From: Dermanyssus gallinae
Taxonomy: Eukaryota > Arthropoda > Arachnida > Mesostigmata > Dermanyssidae
Length of the DNA stretch: 64,000 bases
Assembly: GCA_003439945.1 (NCBI GenBank)
Contig: QVRM01006790.1
Coordinates: forward strand, 1-64,000
Direction of reading: 5' to 3'
This document shows, piece by piece, positions 33,803-47,757 of the stretch. Made by a program: the position numbers and the translations under genes. Below the pieces are notes generated by a model. It was not told the DNA's origin and made no database searches. It worked only from the letters and a program-made list of their open reading frames with translations. The first letter of the stretch is position 1. The number at the start of each line of letters is the position of its first letter.

Positions 33803-36502
33803 TGTGCAAACGGTTATCAGGCAAATACGGCACGTCCACAATAAACAGGGCGGCACCGATGAATGAATCTCGCGTCTAGAGCGCATCACATAGCTTTGTA
33901 CCCCGTAGCCCTGCTCGTAGCCGGGCACCGACCGCCCGAGGCCGTGACCATGTGATGAAGTTGCTGCCGCCGCCGCCGCTACGACTGAATTCGATGCGAC
34001 CGATTGAATCTCAGGGTCAGGTGGCTTGGTAAATTAGCTAGTGGCAGCAAGCAGCGACGGCGCCTAGACGATCCGCTCACTTACTCTCGGCACTTCCCCT
34101 ATATTATTGGTCTTATGTGCTCACGCACGTCCCTCACACCCCCTAGCCCGCCCCTGCCCTTCCCCTTCACTTCAATTCATTTACAGACAAGAGGGACATT
34201 CTCTCTGCTCCTCTCTCGTTCGCTATCTCTCTTTCCATTCTCGCTTCCTCTTCGTCGTTCTTTCTTTTATACTTTCTTTTCCTCCATGTCTCTTTTCTCT
34301 GGTTCGACCACTATTACTGGGTCTGGGTTGCTGGCTCATCCTTCTCAGCCCAGCCCAGGCCAGCCCAGCCCAGCATCTGTAGTACTGCTGATGCAGCGGC
34401 CGATGCTGCTTCTGCTAATGCTACCGCCTCTGTTCCTCTCGCACTCGACTTGGCCGGCCGCAAGCAAGCAAATTTCATTGGCCCATCTTCATTAGCCGCT
34501 TCCGAGGAAAGGTAATTCACATTACGCAGTTGCGGTCGCCACTGTCGCGGTCGTCCATCGTCGAGGTCTTCGGTTCACGCTGCTTCTCATCCTCGTCGTG
34601 GTCGTTGTCCTGCTCGTTTCGCCTCCCTCATCGTCGGAGTTTGGTTCGCCCGCTTGTCGTCCGTCTACCGAGGATATCTTTTCTGCTAGTGCTTTTTTCC
34701 TCTACTTTTTTTCTTCTCAGACCGCTAAGAGCGTGTGAACGGCCAACCGCCTACTGCTGCTGGCCGACTCTTTGTTCGCCCAGGCTGGTGATCCGATTCG
34801 TCTAGCCTCATCGTGTGTCCCCTATTATTATTACTATTATTATTTGGTCAACTACCACATAAACCCGCACCAGCCCCATTGGTTGCCTACTGCTAACCTC
34901 ATGCGGAGGCAAACGACAACGAGGATTGTGGTGGGAGCGGTGACAATCGTTGCGGTGCTCGGCCATGCCAAGTGGGTCGACTTGTTTGATCTGGGGCAGG
35001 CAGTGCGCACCGTCGTTCCATGGTTGGAGGGTCTATGGGGGGTCGAGAGCTAGCCACTCACGTCAAATACGCCCCCCGATCCTGCCGTCAGTCCATCCAC
35101 GACAGTGTGGCGGCTGACTGTATAGTCTATACGCGCCTCCGGCGTCTAGTCGCACGTGTGGACACTAGAACACTAGTGTGCCTAAAGGGCTGTCGAGCCA
35201 AGGGCCGATGACGACCGACCGAAGAACCTTTCGACCAACCAACTGACGGACCCTGTCTGCATTTGTCTACCTGCTGATCGTCTGCATTTGCCTCTCCTCT
35301 GCGACATCTGAAAGCAGTAGTCGATCCGAGTTCACAACGACACAAGCGCGACAACGAACTCTACGGTAACTCCACTATCTGCCTTTTACTTCTATGATTC
35401 GTCCGCATCGTTGCAATCACATCATCATGATCAGTCAGCACCCACTATCGCCATTCGTTTCGTCATAGCATGGCGGCTGCTACGGCCGCCTTAATTATTA
35501 TTAACACCAGCAGTGCTGCTGCTGCTGCTACTATTACTACTACTACTACTATTACTACTATTACCATTACTATTAGTGTAATTTCTACTTTGCTGGCGCT
35601 GCCGCGTTTCCTTGCGTCGTTCAGTTGTCCCGTACATCCTATGAGGAAGCTGGGGGAGTTCAGCTGGGGCAAAGATAACGGCGAGAGGAAAAGAAAAATA
35701 AAGAGTAACACGGAGCTGAGGAGAATACGAAGGTAGAACACAGACAAAGGAAAAAGGTTGGTTGATTGACGACGACGACGATGATGATGATGATGACGAC
35801 AGGATCGGGGCAGGACAGCGGGACTTCGACGCGCGGCGCGGCAGCCAACAGAATACGACCACGAAGCACTGTTCACTGGCCACTTTCGTACTTGTCACCA
35901 CGATGTGTATATATACGGGGAGAGAGAGAGAGAGAATGAGAACGAGAGAAAGAATGAGAACGAGAGGGAGAGAAATAGGCAAGAGAGAGAGAGAGAGAGG
36001 GAGAGAGAGGGATAAGACGGAGAGCATTAGGGCCGTAGAAGCGGGTGGCATGTTAGATGGGGATGTGGCGCGCATCTCTAACCGGCCGACATCCTCTTAC
36101 GTATGCGGCTCGCATAGTGTTGGCTCAGCGGAATGGACTTTGTTGTCGCTGTGGCGACAACAGAGGCGGTTGCGTACGTGGTGTGCAAAGCTTTGCCGCA
36201 ATAAAAAGACCGCTAGCTGAGACGATTGCGATGACGGCGCGGGCGGCGGCGGCGATGTAGTGCGACTGGCTAACTGTATCAAGCGCTTCAATGAGGCGTC
36301 CTTGGCGCATCGCTGTCGGAAAACGATGCCAAAGGATGATCGACCAGCAAGCACTACGTCGCAGACGCAAACCTCAGATGTGAATCGAAAGACTAGACCA
36401 AACCCTTGTAGGTTGCTCGAAGTTAATGACTGAGGCGGGCCAAATGTAGAGAGTCAGGGTGACAGTGCATCGCTGAAGAGCTCTCCTTATATATCGGCAT
36501 TG

Positions 36503-36504
<2 letters not shown>
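33801..36504. other. GC-richer, microsatellite-dense island
   Basis: Holds GCC triplets (33964-33978), CT-rich DNA (34197-34260), CCCAG runs (34348-34372), CTG/ATT/TAC triplets (35515-35575), GAC/GAT triplets (35768-35800) and GA tracts (35921-36012). Several 90-190-codon frames overlap on opposite strands and are low complexity. No domain recognised. Confidence 0.45.

Positions 36505-36541
<37 letters not shown>
36505..36541. repeat. (TA)n microsatellite beside mariner relic
   Basis: About eighteen units, directly abutting the 3' side of the decayed mariner. Confidence 0.95.
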
Positions 36542-36543
<2 letters not shown>

Positions 36544-36544
36544 C

Positions 36545-37690
36545 GCGAAATGTATATATGTGTATTAAAAAATTAATATTTATTCAATCCTCTAAAATTG
36601 TTTTCTTCAATATAGCTACCGCTTGCTGCATTGCACTTGTGTCACCATTTTTCTCACTCTTAAAAGCATTTTTTTTTAAACACATGTTTGCTCGCAACTG
36701 AGTTGAGTTGCTTCTGTAAATTCTTCCGGAGGTTGCGCAAATAATGAATCTGAATTTATCATCAATTAATCTAAAATCAGTAACGATCGCGCTGGTGCGT
36801 TGTCGTGACGGAGGATCCCCGAGTTGTTTGCCCAGAGTTCAGGCCTCTTGCGTCGGGCAATCTCGCGCAGTCTTGTTAAAATTTTGCGGCAGTAAGTCTT
36901 ATTGTTATATTATGACCAGATGGCATTCGTAGAAATTGATTGCCTTGTAGCCAAAAAGAAAGAGTCAAGAGAACCCTGATGTTGGATCTGCTCTGTCTGA
37001 TTTTCTTTGATCGACACTTTTAATGGAAGCGCCACTAGAAAGAATTGGGCTTTGTTTTCAATGCCGTAACCGTATAGCCATGACTCGTCTTCTGTAGTCA
37101 TTCTCTGGGGCAATCCAGGGTTTTCTGCTGCCGCCTGAAAGCTCAATTGGGATAATTCCCGACGGGCGTTAATATGCTGGAAATTTAACATTTTTAGAAC
37201 ATGCTTGGTGCCAGTCTTCTGACGTGTTACATGTCGTTTTTTCACTTGATCTATAAGGTATCTCCAGTTTCTTAGCTATCTATCTGATAAATAAATCTCA
37301 AATTCTTTAGCTATCTATTTGATATAAAATAATTCGGCGATCGTTGAGTACGATAGCATGAACTTTTTAACGTTTTCTTCTGTTATTGACGTTAAAGGCC
37401 TTCCCGAACGGGGCTTATCTTCGGTCTCATCGCACTCACCTCCAAACTGACGTTACCACGTATCCACGGTCTTTCGGGACACTGCTTGGTCACATAAAAG
37501 CAATTCAAAACATTTTCGCCTTTTTGGAACATATGATTTTCTTTTTATCAATACTTTACAAATTTAACAAAAACATGATGCAGATTTTTTTCCTCATCTA
37601 ATTTTGGCTCCATAAAAATCGTCGAATCTGGTCTTCATCACTTCTTTGAACAATAAACGCCGTTACCGATCAACGCAAAATTTGGCCTGT
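36545..37690 (-). pseudogene. Decayed mariner (DD34D-type) transposase
   Basis: Minus strand, N to C. Near 37480-37370, several frames give pieces like 'KPRSGRPLTS' and 'EENVKKFML', the linker between the two helix-turn-helix units of mariner transposases. At 37245-36910, TTEDESWLYGYGIENKAQ matches the block with the first catalytic aspartate. Near 36860-36800, RKRPELWANNSGILRHDNAPA gives the second aspartate. Near 36650-36590, EKW..HKCNAASGSYIEEN matches the C-terminal end. The region with the third aspartate (normally Y-S-P-D-L-x-P) is missing. Multiple frameshifts and stops; inactive. I could not define terminal repeats. Confidence 0.8.
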
Positions 37691-38108
37691 GTGTAGCTGA
37701 TAAGTAGCGCTTTTAAGCAAACCAAACCGGAATATCTTGCTGGTTTCGATTTTATTTTTAACATTTAAAGTAATATAACTCGTCAATTCGCTAGATATAT
37801 ATATATATATATATATAATCCATGTTTATATCTGTTGTAGCTCTAACAACGTTTCTTCTGATAATCTGCCGCTCGATCCTTCGGTCACTAGTATGTCGCT
37901 AGAGTAAGGTAACGTGTCATTGGTGATGCTGACGTCAACACATTGGCATGTCCATATGAGAATTAAATTACTTACAAAGCTGCCGAACCTGACGATCAAG
38001 CACCATGCATCAGGCGGTCTTTGGAATCGCCTTATGCGTTCAGCAAGATTTAACTAGCTGGGGGATCGAAGGGAGGAGGGGAGGGGACACGACGAAAGAA
38101 GGGGCGGG
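37691..38108. other. Stretch without a gene
   Basis: Contains a (TA)n tract at 37793-37817. Possibly part of the mariner's 5' flank at its start. Otherwise unrecognised. Confidence 0.4.
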
Positions 38109-38147
38109 AAAGAGAGAGAGAGAGGAGAGAGAAAGAGAGAGAGAGAG

Positions 38148-38221
<74 letters not shown>

Positions 38222-38251
38222 AGGAAGAAGGAGATGGAGAGAGAGAGAAAG

Positions 38252-38301
<50 letters not shown>

Positions 38302-38318
38302 AGATAGGAGAGAAAGAT

Positions 38319-38352
<34 letters not shown>

Positions 38353-38412
38353 TAGACAGAGGAGAGTGAGAGATGAGAGAGAGAGGAGAGAAGGAAATTA
38401 GAGAGAGAGAGA
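38109..38412. repeat. (GA)n tract, about 300 bases
   Basis: Nearly pure purine GAGA with scattered GGAG interruptions, followed directly by a (TA)n tract (38411-38473). The 100-codon arginine/glutamate frame across it is an artefact. Confidence 0.95.
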
Positions 38413-38473
38413 TATATATATATTATATATATATTATTATATTATATATATATATATATATCTATATATATAT

Positions 38474-40980
38474 GCTTAACACTACTAAATAGGGTGTCTT
38501 ACAATTAACTTTGATCATCCAGCTAGTTAAATCTTGCATGAACACGTGAGGCGATTCCAAAGACTGCCTCATGCAAATGCGTGACGTAATATATATATAT
38601 ATTTTTTTATATAATTATTTTAGTCACAGAAGTGAGCTAAATGAGCCAGAATCAACGCGCATTTCACTTCGCTGGACGTTAGCGCCGGAGGGCTAAGGCG
38701 GCCGATTCTACGACGCCAGTCGTCCTTATACTCGTTTGCCAACCAATGTACAACTCAAGAAAAATTTGCATTTGCTTTGCCATTCCCTAAGCAGAGGCCC
38801 GTGTCGGTAGTCAAATAACTACCGCCTAAGCGTTCATTCTCTCCCGGGAAATTTCCTTCTGTGTAGCCGTTAGAGAATAAAACTTTTGAAGCTATTTATC
38901 CTGATGAACTAGCCTAACGATGTAATTTGCTACCGTAATGCCTGTGGGTCTGAACTGCCTTATATATATATATATATTGTGCCGAAATGTTAGTAATAAT
39001 TTAATAACGATTGAAGAAGGGTTAAATGTTTCCTCGGTTAGGCGGGATGGCATTGCATTTGCTTAGAAGCGCGCTGAGAGCGCACTAAAACAGAAATTTA
39101 CATTGGCGCAGCGACACAAATACAGTCACATTCATGTTTATTACTCTCAACTCACTCATTTACCGATTTCAATCACGTGCAAACTGCTTAAAGAATATTT
39201 GTGACATCGTGCAAAGAAAGTTTGTTTAGTTCATCGTAAACGATATATAACCAGCGTGTGCGCTCTAAATCTGATATTGATATGCAGATATCTGAAATCA
39301 AGATTGCTAACAACGTTATTAAGACTGCGTATAGATATGACTCCTTCTCCTTTATTATAAGACGATACTAATAACTGTATTCTTCGTCAAATCATTCAAT
39401 GGAATCAACAACGGTATCAGTAGCATGGTGTCTGAACTTATAGTCACATTATAATCGTACTTATAAGCGTAAAACGTCGCAACATCTAGTCTACGAGAGC
39501 TTATGATTTGAGGTGTAATTGCATCAATCATAAAATGCCCCATTATTTTATTCCTAAAGCGAGCGGCACGCTTTTCAGTCATTTATTTTCCCTTTTCGAA
39601 GATAGACAAACACCGTACTACTACTACTACTCTGATAAAAAAAAAATGTAATTTTCGCATTGTTCAAAACATTAAGCGACGAGATTAAAAAAATAAACAT
39701 TTATTGACGTCGAAAATCGATCAGACTTGCATTCTTTGCGCCTGATGCGCCACCTTTGGTTTGGTACCAAACTGATACCTGTAAAGTGTATATTATGGTT
39801 ACTTTATGCACTTCTGTGATGTCCATCCGCATCAATACATCAGATGTTAGTAATTCCACTCTCATTCTTAAACATTTTCGCCCCCCGCCATTCCATTGAG
39901 AAAAATATGCTCTACCACATCCTTAATAGCATCGAATTAATTTAGAAACACTATATATATATATATATATATCCGCGTCCCTTGAAAAACACTGTTAATA
40001 TGTTATTGCCAAATACTTTTAGCGTTTTGAAAAGTAGTTGAATGTGTACGAGATTTGAAATAACCAAGTGCATGAGGGCGGAAAGTAGTTCGGAGCCACA
40101 TGCTGGGCAACCTTGCGTACTGCTCTAACTTCATCACAATGTGCTTGTCAGAGAAACGGTCATTTCGTAATCACTGACAACAAACACCGCACAATAGCCG
40201 GAGCTGCTAGCCTTATTCTGCGGTGATCAGATTATGAAAACAGTAACACTTATCGGCAGCGTTAGAGGCCAGTCGGATTACGGCGTTTCAACGTATCTTA
40301 TCCCAGTCATAGAAAGAGTAAAAACAATATAAGTATAGCATCAACAGTGCAACTATGCGTTTACAATAGAATAGAAACGAGGGTCTATTGTAAAAAAACC
40401 TTGCGTCAGACGTAAACGTTATGATAACTAGTAGGTGAACGCGACGGGCAGTAGCTGTGCATGAATGGCTAAGAAATATCGTGAAACGTCTAAAATCCGT
40501 CGGAAGTGTGGCACTTCCTGTTGATGGCCTCTAAACGGCACCGCCTAGAACCGATCCCCTTGACGAATCCACATGTTGATGATTGACAAAGCTTCGACAG
40601 GGCTATAGATTCTCAATCACTGAGAGAAAGTGTCATAGGGGGGGATATATATTCCTAATTATTGAGATTACCGTACATACATACTTCTAACGGTCGTGGT
40701 TGCAACTAAACGGCAGCGGCGGCGGCGACGACGAGAGCATATACAACAGGGATACGTTGTTATCGTAGCAAGGTCTGCTAGATACCACCCACACGTTTTT
40801 CCGCCACTGAATCTAATCTCGATTTTTTTAAATGAGATACAACCAATTGGCTGGAACTCGAGTAAGCTTGAGTTGTCTGCCGGCCGAACAGTGCGCAGGC
40901 GTCAATATAAGAAGACAGCTATCCTATAGCACATAGTAATCTAAATAATAATGATAAGGATGATGATCTTGCTAGTCGAA
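38474..40980. other. AT-rich stretch without a recognised gene
   Basis: Contains short (TA)n tracts at 38589-38600, 38960-38977 and 39951-39972. No transposon motif or meaningful frame. Confidence 0.45.
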
Positions 40981-43860
40981 CTAGTCAAGATGACGGCCGC
41001 ATCTCACTCACTTGTGGCTATGCACGGGACGCCCACAATTTTAGCATGTTCGGTAGGAGTGTACGGCAGCAAACGCGGCACAAAATCCCACAGCGGCGGG
41101 TGAAACCTGTCCGCGGAAAGTGCACCAGTCGACGCTGGGCTTGCTTGCTTGCTGCGAAGGAGAGGAGGGGAGGTGAGCGAGCCCGTAAGCACCAGCCAGC
41201 AGAGGCGGCGGGAAGAGAATAGAGAGCATAGGAAGCGCGCATGTCTGAGTGAATGCAAACAATCCTTTTAAGAAGGAAAAAGACACGGCACACGTGCATC
41301 GAAAGACAAGAACCAACTAGGCCTGCACCAAACGACGACGGTCACCACGACAACGATGACGACGAGAACACTGCGCCGCGACTGGAGGAAGCCAACAAAG
41401 TGCGACGTTCCTGACGCGCGCATGAAACGACGAGAAGGAGCAGACGCTAATGGCAGGAGCGGGATACGGCAGGCTGAGGGACAAGGAAACCTCGAGGGGG
41501 AAACTTGGGGCCTGCGAGGGACTCGGAGGGCTCAAGGGGCAAAAAGAAAAGCCGTCTTCGGGCTTTCAGTCCGACCCACAAACAGACAGCGGCTCGCCTT
41601 CGTTCGGCTGGCCCACGCAAGAGAAACACAGAGGCCCACACAAATACAGCACACAGCTCACCACCAGTAGACCCTATGTATTGTGCCAGTGGGCAGCAGG
41701 GAAGCAGCCGTCTATCCACCTACAATGTAATGACAAGCTGTCAACGCTTTGGGCTGAACGACGACAGCGACAAAGAGTGACAGGTTGAAGATGGGGAGGT
41801 GGAAAGAATAGCAACGGTGTGTGGAACTGCCTGTCCCTACCGAGGGGCCAGAAAAGGTTGAGGGATACGCTGATGTTCGATGCATCCGCGGATGGGTAAC
41901 GGCAGACCTAGCAGCTAAAAAAAGCTTTGCCCACCACTGACCCACTTGTCTGTTATCCGTCCGTCAGTCAGATCGTTCGTGCATCTCGTACGAAGGACGT
42001 AGACAGACGACAGCGACACGGAAGGAAGGCACACAAAGAAGAGAGAGAGCGACAAAGAACAGGAATAGAAAAAAAAACAGGAGGAAATCGAGACAACGAA
42101 CCCAGCAGCACCAGAAGATGCAAACCGCTTGTATGATGAACTTGCATTAAAACTGCAAAGCGCTTGTATGATGAACTTGCACACTTAGAACGTTACTGCC
42201 GGCACTGCGCGCTGTGCAGCCTTCTATAGCTCTCTAGGAGGCCAATAGCTTTCTGGTAGCTTTCGTGCGCCACCACCGTTTCTACCATCACCGGTAAGCT
42301 GTAGGTAAGCTGTAGAAGCCGTCTGCCACGAGGAGTATGGTGGCGGGCGGCAGCCAAACGCACCACCTATCAGCATTGACAGCGACACGCCGGTTATGTT
42401 ATGGGGCCGGCCGCGAACAAAGATGGGGACACGGGCAACAGCAGTAGCAACAAAGGTCGCTACGGATCCGCCACACTTTTTCTTCTTTTGGTGGTTGTGC
42501 TGCTAATGGTGGTGGTGGTGGTGCTGCTGCTGCTGTTGCTGCTGCTGATGGTTAGTTAGTTGGTTGTATGTCCCAACCGTTGGTGGTACTGTTACATGTG
42601 CTTCTGCCATTTCTACGACTGCTACCACTACGGTCCTACGACGACTACGATTACGGTCGCTACAACTAGTACAGCTACGACTACCAACTTCTAGAGAGAG
42701 GAAGGCCCAGAGAAAGCAGGCCCGCCCGCATCCGGTGTAGTGGGAAGGCGAGGTAGCGGGGGGGGGGGGGGGCTTCCTGTGCGACGGATGGGCTTACTTA
42801 GGCCACTGACAGGCTGATGTATGTAGCTGAATGGCGGGGGAGGCAGCAGTGGTAACGTTGCTTGTTGCCCAGCGTCGGCGTCGTAGGATCGGGGCAGAAT
42901 AAGAGAACGAGGCGGAGCAGGAACAGAGTGAGGCGATGGTGCAGTGGCAGTCGGACAGTAGCAGAAGCAACGGAAGACGGAGGAACATGCCATGCCCATC
43001 TCCTGCCCTTCCTGCTCGTTCTGCTCTTCAACATCCTCTAGTCTGGCCTGCCTGGTCGGTTGTCAACTCCCATCAGGTGACGGCGTTCCCACCAAGCGTT
43101 TTCGATGAGCGGGCGACTGACTGACCGACCGACCGGCCAACCAACCGACTACCGCCACACTTTTAGTGCTGCCAGATCTTTGCATCTATGTACTCTATCC
43201 GTCATTTGCTATGTTCTGCTCCGTAGTTTCGCAGACGACAAGACACAAGGAGAAGAAGAAGAAGAAAAACAAGACGAATAAGAAGACAACTACGACCACG
43301 CTAGCGACGAGCATGACACAGCGAGGGCAACAATGACAATGGCGCTCTTTCAGCGGCATCTGGCCGGGAAAGCACCTAAGGCACCCAACCACCGGTGGAT
43401 TTGAGGGACGATCGGGGGCAATAGACGAGAGAGGGCTCAGGGCAGAGAAACAGACGGGAGTGAAAAGAAAAATATGGTTGATGGGCCGCACAAGGCGAGT
43501 GGCAAGGATGAGCAAGGTTGATGAGCGGGACACTCATGAAGTAGAGGCATGGCTTCTCTCCTCCTTCCCGTTGACGAAGCTGGCCTTATTGACGCCAAGA
43601 ACAGGCGGTCAAACGTCGTCCCATTTTGCTCACAGAAGTGCAACTACCGCATGCGGGGGAGTCTGCATCATTGCCATACGGCGTTTATGCGTGCGACCCG
43701 CGGCGTGCACGCGACGACAGACGACGACCCGCCATATACTTCGATAGTACATAACTTAAGCAGCTGGCTCAGCCGGCTACGACACATCGTCGACAGCGAG
43801 TGGTGACATCAAACATCTGCCAACGCCGACGCTGGTCGCACGAGCATTACACGACCATAA
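40981..43860. other. GC-richer, microsatellite-dense island
   Basis: Holds GCTT runs (41139-41152), GA-rich DNA (42034-42050), GGT/GCT triplets (42505-42550), a 14-base G run (42760-42773) and AAG triplets (43250-43275). Overlapping frames on both strands (up to 112 codons) match nothing I recognise. Confidence 0.45.
42126..42181. repeat. 21-bp direct repeat, 35-bp period
   Basis: A perfect 21-base word occurs at 42126-42146 and 42161-42181 (core CTTGTATGATGAACTTGC), with 14 bases between. Confidence 0.92.
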
Positions 43861-44150
43861 CGTATTCTAAAGCAATACAGATGGCCAAGCTTTGCTACGT
43901 GTTCGGGTAGTGGAGTTTGCGTGACAGCTATCCTAGCGCTCGTAAAAGAGGAATAAACCTTTTTTAAGCGCAACTTATGGATAACATCTGTTTTCTTTTA
44001 TCTTAGGGTGTATGTGTGGTCCGTGAGGCGTTTCCCGTGTACGGCTGCACACTGATGCATCCAAACATATTTCCACCATTATTGGCAGTATTGGTTATGC
44101 ATTTAGAGATTCGTAAGTAATTACAACTAAGTAATTATGAAAGCCAGTAT

Positions 44151-44151
44151 A

Positions 44152-44230
<79 letters not shown>
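44151..44230. repeat. (AAT)n microsatellite
   Basis: About twenty-six AAT units without interruption. Confidence 0.96.
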
Positions 44231-45280
44231 TTTTCACCGTACAGTGTATACTAGGGCCTTCAAGCATTTTGTGAATTAGGATCGTTTATTTCTTGTGTCA
44301 CTGGCTGGACAGATGAAATTTGCTTTGCTTCACCAATAACTAGTTCACTGCTGGGCCTGCCAACAGTAAACGTCTTGGAAAGAAACGCCTCCATAGGTGC
44401 CCAGATGTTCCTTTTCTATTGGCAAGAATCTACACATGCTTGTCAAAAAGGTATCTAGTTTTCTCATTTTGTTTTATGGATCTATTCCAGTAATTTACCG
44501 ATTTCTTCGCTAAATAATAAGAATATGTGCTCATGCACAGCCTTTCTTTTCACTAATCGATAGCTATGTGTAAATGGGCTGTTAGCTTGCGGTGGACAAT
44601 TGTTAAATGATTTAATATAATGTTGAGTGGCTTTTTCGTTTGATTGTTTCCGCTCGCGTGTGCATACCGTTCAATGCATTATTTGATTTTGTAGTGTAGC
44701 TGCGTGTTAGTTCGTTATTGTGTACATTTTCTCCGACTTCTTCTCTTTTTGGCAGAAAGATTGCCAGAACGCGTTTTGCAGAAATATGTTTTATTGGCAT
44801 AGCCTTCCATGACGTCTATAGAAAAAACATTTTATTTTTTAATTCCATGGTTACAGGGAAATGTATAAAATAACCAAACTACACCAGGGCTTGTGAGAAC
44901 TGCTACCAGTCAAGCTTATACTCGAGGCAGCCCCTCATTGTGCCCATAATTGTTGCCGCGCTGAACCGCCAGCGATAGCCACTGAAGTAGAAAGTCAGTT
45001 CGACTTTCTGACATCATTATATATGCTGCGCCTGCTGTGCTGTTAGCTGCCTCCGCGAGCCGAACAGCATTTTTTCTGCAGCACAATTAGTGTCTGTATA
45101 ATCGATGGAAATATTCCACCAAAGCAGGTGATTTCGTAGCGGAGATATGACTCAATTAGGGCTCTCTATATATTTATGGCTAAAATTGTGTTGAGGCAGA
45201 TGAACGTACTTGTCTAAGGACTGCAATGCAACGTCTTATTTCTCGGTCTGTACATTCCATGAGAGCTCTATGACGTGTTG
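44231..45280. other. AT-rich stretch without a recognised gene
   Basis: It lies on the 3' side of the minus-strand LINE fragment and may include its remains, but I see no further motif. Confidence 0.4.
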
Positions 45281-45625
45281 CTAATAATCATCATACACAA
45301 ATATTTTATTGTTTTTTTGTTTCTGTATCTGTAAGCCGGTACAGTTGATGTTAGTCACGTTGACGGTTTTTGATGTGATCCCCATCGTCGCCATTTCCTT
45401 GAGGTCATGCGAACTGGTAATAAATGCTCTCGAATGGTCAAGAAAAACCATAACTAAACGTTTTTCCTTATTTATTTCTGTAGATATCTTCTCCATTTGT
45501 GCGGCTTCTGTACTTCTACCTTTTATGAAGCCAAAATGCTGTTTGTTTAGTATGTTGTTATGCAAGTGCTGGCCTAGTCGTTTGACAATTATTGTCTCCA
45601 ACAATGTTCCGTTAATGCTTTAAAG
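45281..45625 (-). pseudogene. LINE reverse-transcriptase fragment
   Basis: The minus-strand frame (about 107 codons) contains KQHFGFIKGRSTEAA, matching the 'Q-x-G-F-x-x-G-R-S-T' block of Jockey/CR1-type reverse transcriptases. It then gives RLVMVFLDHSRAF, the 'F-L-D-x-x-x-A-F-D' motif with the first catalytic aspartate (the second D of that motif is lost), and HDLKEMATMGI. It is cut off before the YADD motif. No endonuclease or 3' end is visible. Confidence 0.75.
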
Positions 45626-47623
45626 AGACAATGAACATTTCTACACGTGATACGTTGATGCTTGCAGTTTGAACCGGGATCTTATTCTTAATAAAAGAAC
45701 AAGGTTTGGATGTCCCCAACATAAACGGTCCCCCCACGGCAGAGACTTGATTTTCAACCAACAGCGCAACTAGCATATCATAACGCCCACGTTCCGATCA
45801 AGTGCTTTACCGTCAATAATGAAAAAATACTAAGTTTGTTTTTTTTCCCCGTGTACACATACATCCTTCTCGACTCCTGCATACAATTTTCGTAACAACG
45901 CAGTTATATAAAGGCGATATAGTGTTCCCACCCAGCTGCCAGTATGGCTAGATATTTTAGTATTAGTAGGTCAGCAGTTTTACCCAGCCGAGTAGGTACG
46001 CAACACTCTATCCGGCTGTGGCGGTTTTAATAATATGACAAATTTCTGTTCTAGCAAAATGTTTGCGGCGTAATGGAAGGACACAGACTAGCCACTGTCA
46101 TATGCACTTGAAAGTTTTCTTGGACCTTCATGTCTCTGAAAACTCTGGGAGCCCAATCAACAGCCCTGAAAAACAGTACAGTTCTGAGTGCTCCATACAG
46201 CATAAGCGACAGTCGGTTGTCGCATACGATTTGCCGCAGACGTATCACTTCTGTTTTAGTTTGTACCTAGCGCCCGGATATCCGTCGTTGAACTTGTCGA
46301 GACTCGCATAGGCGCGACAATAGAACCTGCATCTAGAAATCTAAAAATATCTACAACGTTCCTTTGTAGCAATTGCAGACCGAACCTTTCCGGGCCGGGT
46401 GCGGTGCTTCGTCATTTTGTTCTCGTCGTCGAAGAGGTAGAGCTGAACGATAAAGAGAGCGAACTACGTTTCGAACAATAACAACGGGAAGGAACGGCGT
46501 AGATAAAACAACCGTCAGCTTCGTCGTCAGACTGGTCTGGCCTTCGTCTGTGTAGTCGGTTGGCTGAGTGTGCGGGCTCCTTTGAAATGGCCTGGTAATA
46601 GGTTCTTAGAACGTCAGCCTTCTTGTCAGCCCCGGACTTTTCGGACGGTTTGACTTCGTGTGCGGATACCCGTGTAGGAAGTGAAGCCAGGCGTGGCACC
46701 AAAGGACCGACGTGCGGCGCTGGGAGCTAGCTGGTTGGAGACCGCGAATCAATAGCAGCTGCAGCGACAACAGCAGCAGCAGCAAGGAAAACTCTCGCGG
46801 AAAGTAGGGGTGCCCTTTCGTCATTCAACGCCTCCACTCTCAAACTCAGTGGCCCCCCTTTGCTTGAACGTCCCCTGGGAGTTTGTAGGACTTTTCCACA
46901 AATATAACAAAGCAGTATGTATTCGTCAAAGATTCTCCAATGCTATGCTTGTCTGCCCCATGCGCGATCGAACATTGTAGTCATGGTCAACACCCGGGGT
47001 CTGGACAGGCAGTGCTTGCAGCCTACGCATTGTACACTGTTTCTGGTTTTGTGTATGATCGAGAGTCATCTGCTGTTTCTGCAGATGCTACCGCCTTTGT
47101 GACCTCTGGTAGACGATGGCGGGCCAACGCCTTCAAAACGGCAGCAAACGGGGCAACGCCAACGGAACCAAAAGCTTGGGGCAAGATAATCATGTGTCGG
47201 GTAAGCAGCATATATATATATATATATATATAGTGCTTGTAGTACTCGTATACTCGTATATGCCTAGCAAAGAAAAGTCTCGTATAAGAGCTATACAAAT
47301 TGGTGTATATGTACACACGCATGAAAATATAGATGTATGTATACGTGGCTCATTGGAGATTTTTGTATTAGACTTTTTCGCCTCATATCTTCCTACTTTT
47401 TCGAAGAGATCAAACAATCACCGTGTACAAATAGCGTAGCAAACTCCTATGTAATAATAATGTATCTATATCTACGCAGGATCATATTTCTGTAAGGCAA
47501 TTTTTTTTACCTGTTTTCGCTTCGAGACTTCACTCACTGGTTGAAGGGTTCAGCAACATGGAAGTGTGCAAATAAGATACATTTTAGATAGCGTTTTTTA
47601 ATTACGTTTCCGTTTGTCTTACC

Positions 47624-47671
<48 letters not shown>

Positions 47672-47757
47672 GTTGCTCTAGACCCCATAATTTGTTGGTC
47701 GAATTCTAAAGCATTAAATATACATATTAGTTTGATCCATAGGTCCGTCTGGAGTTT
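45626..47757. other. Stretch without a recognised gene
   Basis: Contains CAG triplets (46750-46785) and (TA)n tracts at 47210-47232 and 47627-47668. A 97-codon frame (46940-47233) ends beside a possible splice donor (GGGTAAGC at 47199) but resembles no protein family. Confidence 0.4.

Noticed and set aside
38005..38307. 100-codon arginine/glutamate-rich frame
   Set aside because: It is a translation of the (GA)n tract.
46940..47233. 97-codon frame next to a GTAAGC splice-donor-like site
   Set aside because: The match to a donor site is short, the peptide resembles nothing known, and no acceptor or partner exon is evident.
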